Source: Nocardia rosealba (GTDB lineage Bacteria > Actinomycetota > Actinomycetes > Mycobacteriales > Mycobacteriaceae). From it: a stretch of DNA of 64,000 bases. Below are positions 62,522 to 64,000 of the stretch, in pieces; the first letter of the stretch is position 1, and every line of letters starts with the position of its first letter. Location: the NCBI RefSeq assembly GCF_020216065.1, contig NZ_JAIWNA010000001.1, positions 248,001 through 312,000 of the forward strand. Reading direction: 5' to 3'. The notes beneath the pieces were generated by a model. The model was not told the DNA's origin. It worked only from the letters and a program-made list of their open reading frames with translations, and made no database searches. Both the position numbers and the translations under genes were made by a program.

Positions 62522-63700
62522 ATGACGCTCGACCCGATAGACCAACGCCTCGGCGCCCATGTGGCGGCCGACGAGCTGCTCGGCTTGGCCTGGCTACTCG
62601 ACGATTCGAACACCGTGGCCACCGGTGCGATCGGTCATCTGGATGCCGCTCGCACGGCACCGGTGCGTACCGACACGATCTTCCGGATCTCCTCGATGAC
62701 CAAGCCGCTCACGGCCGTCGCGGCATCTATCCTGATCGAGGACGGCGTCATCGACCCCGCCGAACCGGTCGACCGCTTACTGCCCGAACTCGCCGATCGG
62801 CAAGTGCTCACCCATCCGGCTGCCGAGATCACCGACACGGTCGCGGCACGACGGCCCATCACGATCGACGACCTGCTCACCTTCCGGCTCGGGTGGGGCA
62901 TGGATTTCACCGACTTCTCGCCGAAGCCGTTCACCGCGGCCTGTGCCGAGCTGGGCCTCGGCGCTGGTCCGCCGACCCCGGCCGAGATGCCGCCGCCGGA
63001 CATCTGGCTCGCCCGGCTCGGCACCCTGCCGTTGCAGTTCCAGCCGGGGGAGCGCTGGCTGTACCACGTCGGCTCGGCGATCCTCGGCATCCTGATCGCC
63101 AGGGCGGCGGGCAAGCCCCTGTCGCAATTCCTGGCCGAACGGGTGCTCGATCCGCTCGGCATGTCCGACACCGGATTCAGCGTCGCGCCGGGCAAGCTCG
63201 ACCGCTTCGGCCCGCATTTCGTCGAGGTCGACGGCGAGCGTGTGGTCTTCGATCCGGTCGACGGGCAATGGAGCAGCCCACCGGCGTTCGAGGGTGGTGG
63301 CGACGGACTGGTCTCCACGCTCGCCGATTACCACCGTTTCGCGCGGATGCTGACCGGCGGCGGTGAACTCGACGGCACACGGATCCTGTCCGAACGGTCC
63401 GTCGCGGCCATCACCACCAACCATCTGACGGCCGAGCAAATCGCTCGCGGCGGGCCCGAGCCGGACGGCAGCGCCGGCTGGGGCCACGGCGTGGGCGTGC
63501 AGCTGACCGACCGGCCCGACGGCCCGCGCGCAGGTGCCTACGGCTGGGCGGGTGGTCTCGGCTCGAGCTGGACCAACGACGGCCCGGTGACCGCGATCCT
63601 GCTCACCAACCAGATGTGGAATTCGGCCGGACCGCTACCGGTGTTCGCAACCTTCGAGCAGATTCTCGGCGAACGCAGCCGCCTGTCCGGCGGGGTATAG
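62522..63700 (+). CDS. Serine hydrolase of the beta-lactamase/EstB family
   Basis: A 392-residue class C beta-lactamase-like hydrolase. The catalytic SxxK is Ser58-Met-Thr-Lys61 (FRISSMTKPLTAVAASILIEDG). A YxV element is in WLYHVGSAILGILIA in place of the beta-lactamase YxN, and GYGWAGGLGSSW-like GAYGWAGGLGSSWTN takes the place of the KTG box region. There is no signal peptide, so it is likely an intracellular esterase or D-amino-acid peptidase-type enzyme rather than a drug-resistance enzyme. It lies just before hemB with a 42-base gap. Confidence 0.86.
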   Translation: MTLDPIDQRLGAHVAADELLGLAWLLDDSNTVATGAIGHLDAARTAPVRTDTIFRISSMTKPLTAVAASILIEDGVIDPAEPVDRLLPELADRQVLTHPAAEITDTVAARRPITIDDLLTFRLGWGMDFTDFSPKPFTAACAELGLGAGPPTPAEMPPPDIWLARLGTLPLQFQPGERWLYHVGSAILGILIARAAGKPLSQFLAERVLDPLGMSDTGFSVAPGKLDRFGPHFVEVDGERVVFDPVDGQWSSPPAFEGGGDGLVSTLADYHRFARMLTGGGELDGTRILSERSVAAITTNHLTAEQIARGGPEPDGSAGWGHGVGVQLTDRPDGPRAGAYGWAGGLGSSWTNDGPVTAILLTNQMWNSAGPLPVFATFEQILGERSRLSGGV

Positions 63701-63729
63701 GCGCCGGTGCGGGCCGTATAGCGCAGGCG

Positions 63730-63735
63730 TATTCT
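63730..63735 (+). promoter_or_regulatory. -10 box of a probably leaderless hemB transcript
   Basis: TATTCT ends 7 bases before the hemB ATG and no ribosome binding site is visible, so transcription may start at or next to the start codon. Confidence 0.5.
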
Positions 63736-63742
63736 GCGGGCT

Positions 63743-64000
63743 ATGACCGCTTTCGACCGCCCGCGGCGGTTGCGCAGGACACCCGCATTGCGTCGGCTCG
63801 TCGCCGAAACCACGCTCGAGCCGCGCCACCTGGTGCTGCCGATGTTCGTGGCCGACGGGATCGATGAACCGCGCGCGATCAGCTCGATGCCCGGTGTGTA
63901 CCAGCACTCGCTCGACTCGCTGCGCAAGGCCGCCGTCGAGGCGGTGACCGCCGGCGTGGGCGGTCTCATGCTCTTCGGTGTGCCGCTGCCCGAGGACAAG
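63743..64000 (+). CDS. hemB: Delta-aminolevulinic acid dehydratase (3' end outside the window)
   Basis: The first 86 residues of porphobilinogen synthase, which condenses two 5-aminolevulinates. [31 protein letters not shown] and the following [38 protein letters not shown] match the family N-terminus, including the conserved MPG and FGVP elements. The catalytic lysines and metal site lie beyond the right edge. It is part of the heme pathway with hemACD but has its own promoter here, because two unrelated genes and a terminator separate it from hemD. Confidence 0.93.
   Translation, partial: MTAFDRPRRLRRTPALRRLVAETTLEPRHLVLPMFVADGIDEPRAISSMPGVYQHSLDSLRKAAVEAVTAGVGGLMLFGVPLPEDK

Noticed and set aside
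62522..63700. The SxxK hydrolase as an antibiotic-resistance beta-lactamase.
   Set aside because: There is no signal peptide, YxN is replaced by Tyr-His-Val, and the sequence looks like EstB-type esterases.

Overview
This window looks like chromosome from a mycolic-acid actinomycete, most probably Nocardia or a close relative. It is very GC-rich and uses many GTG starts. It carries a mycothiol glycosyltransferase (mshA), an HbhA-type adhesin, an antigen-85-like mycolyltransferase/esterase, SenX3-RegX3, EspG and EspC-type ESX proteins, and a rex-hemA-hemC-hemD operon. From about 13.9 kb to the right edge the gene order resembles, from memory and without a search, the Mycobacterium tuberculosis segment Rv0472c-Rv0512: TetR, DUF445, XRE, hbhA, DUF2516, deoC, DUF2993, DUF2505, murB, SDR, mshA, YbjN, gpm1, senX3-regX3, Rv0495c, ppx, Rv0497, Rv0498, Rv0499, proC, Rv0500A, bS22, galE2, acyltransferase, serB1, glutaredoxin, hemA, hemC, hemD, hemB. 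Several local genes are inserted into that order.

Layout. 0-14.6 kb: the 3' part of a large double-NTPase gene at the left edge; a ZIP metal transporter, an AI-2E family permease and a zinc alcohol dehydrogenase; an HtrA-like protease next to a DsbA-VKOR disulfide pair; PPK2; an AGCS amino-acid symporter; a coupled AarF kinase-oxidoreductase-methyltransferase operon; a TetR regulator. 14.7-33.3 kb: the backbone with hbhA, deoC, murB and mscL, plus inserted hydrolases, an orphan AbiEi-like protein, mshA and a ROK kinase. 33.3-34.0 kb: gpmA.

34.1-43.6 kb: an accessory insertion between gpmA and senX3, which are neighbours in M. tuberculosis. It holds two divergent type VII (ESX) secretion cassettes without any core machinery. 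The minus-strand cassette encodes an EspC-like protein with a YxxxD export signal, a WXG-containing protein ending in a long glycine-zipper segment, two tandem paralogous four-helix membrane proteins, and an LpqN-like protein without a signal peptide. This arrangement suggests a secreted membrane-acting effector with dedicated immunity and chaperone-like proteins, and it is the most interesting part of the window. The plus-strand cassette encodes a small helical protein, a DUF3558 lipoprotein, a large PPE-like secreted protein and EspG. A DoxX protein, a methyltransferase and a divergent HxlR/reductase pair with a clear operator follow.

43.7-64.0 kb: senX3-regX3, ppx and a membrane protein with an acidic Tyr-Asp tract, proC, the ribosomal protein bS22, a lipid acyltransferase operon, a serB1-like phosphatase, a glutaredoxin-like protein, and the tetrapyrrole operon rex-hemA-hemC-hemD. 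A good Rex operator overlaps the predicted rex promoter. hemB starts at the right edge, separated from hemD by two unrelated genes. I saw no tRNA, rRNA, CRISPR array, insertion sequence or phage gene. Names and family assignments rest on motif recognition from the translated sequence; no database search was possible.
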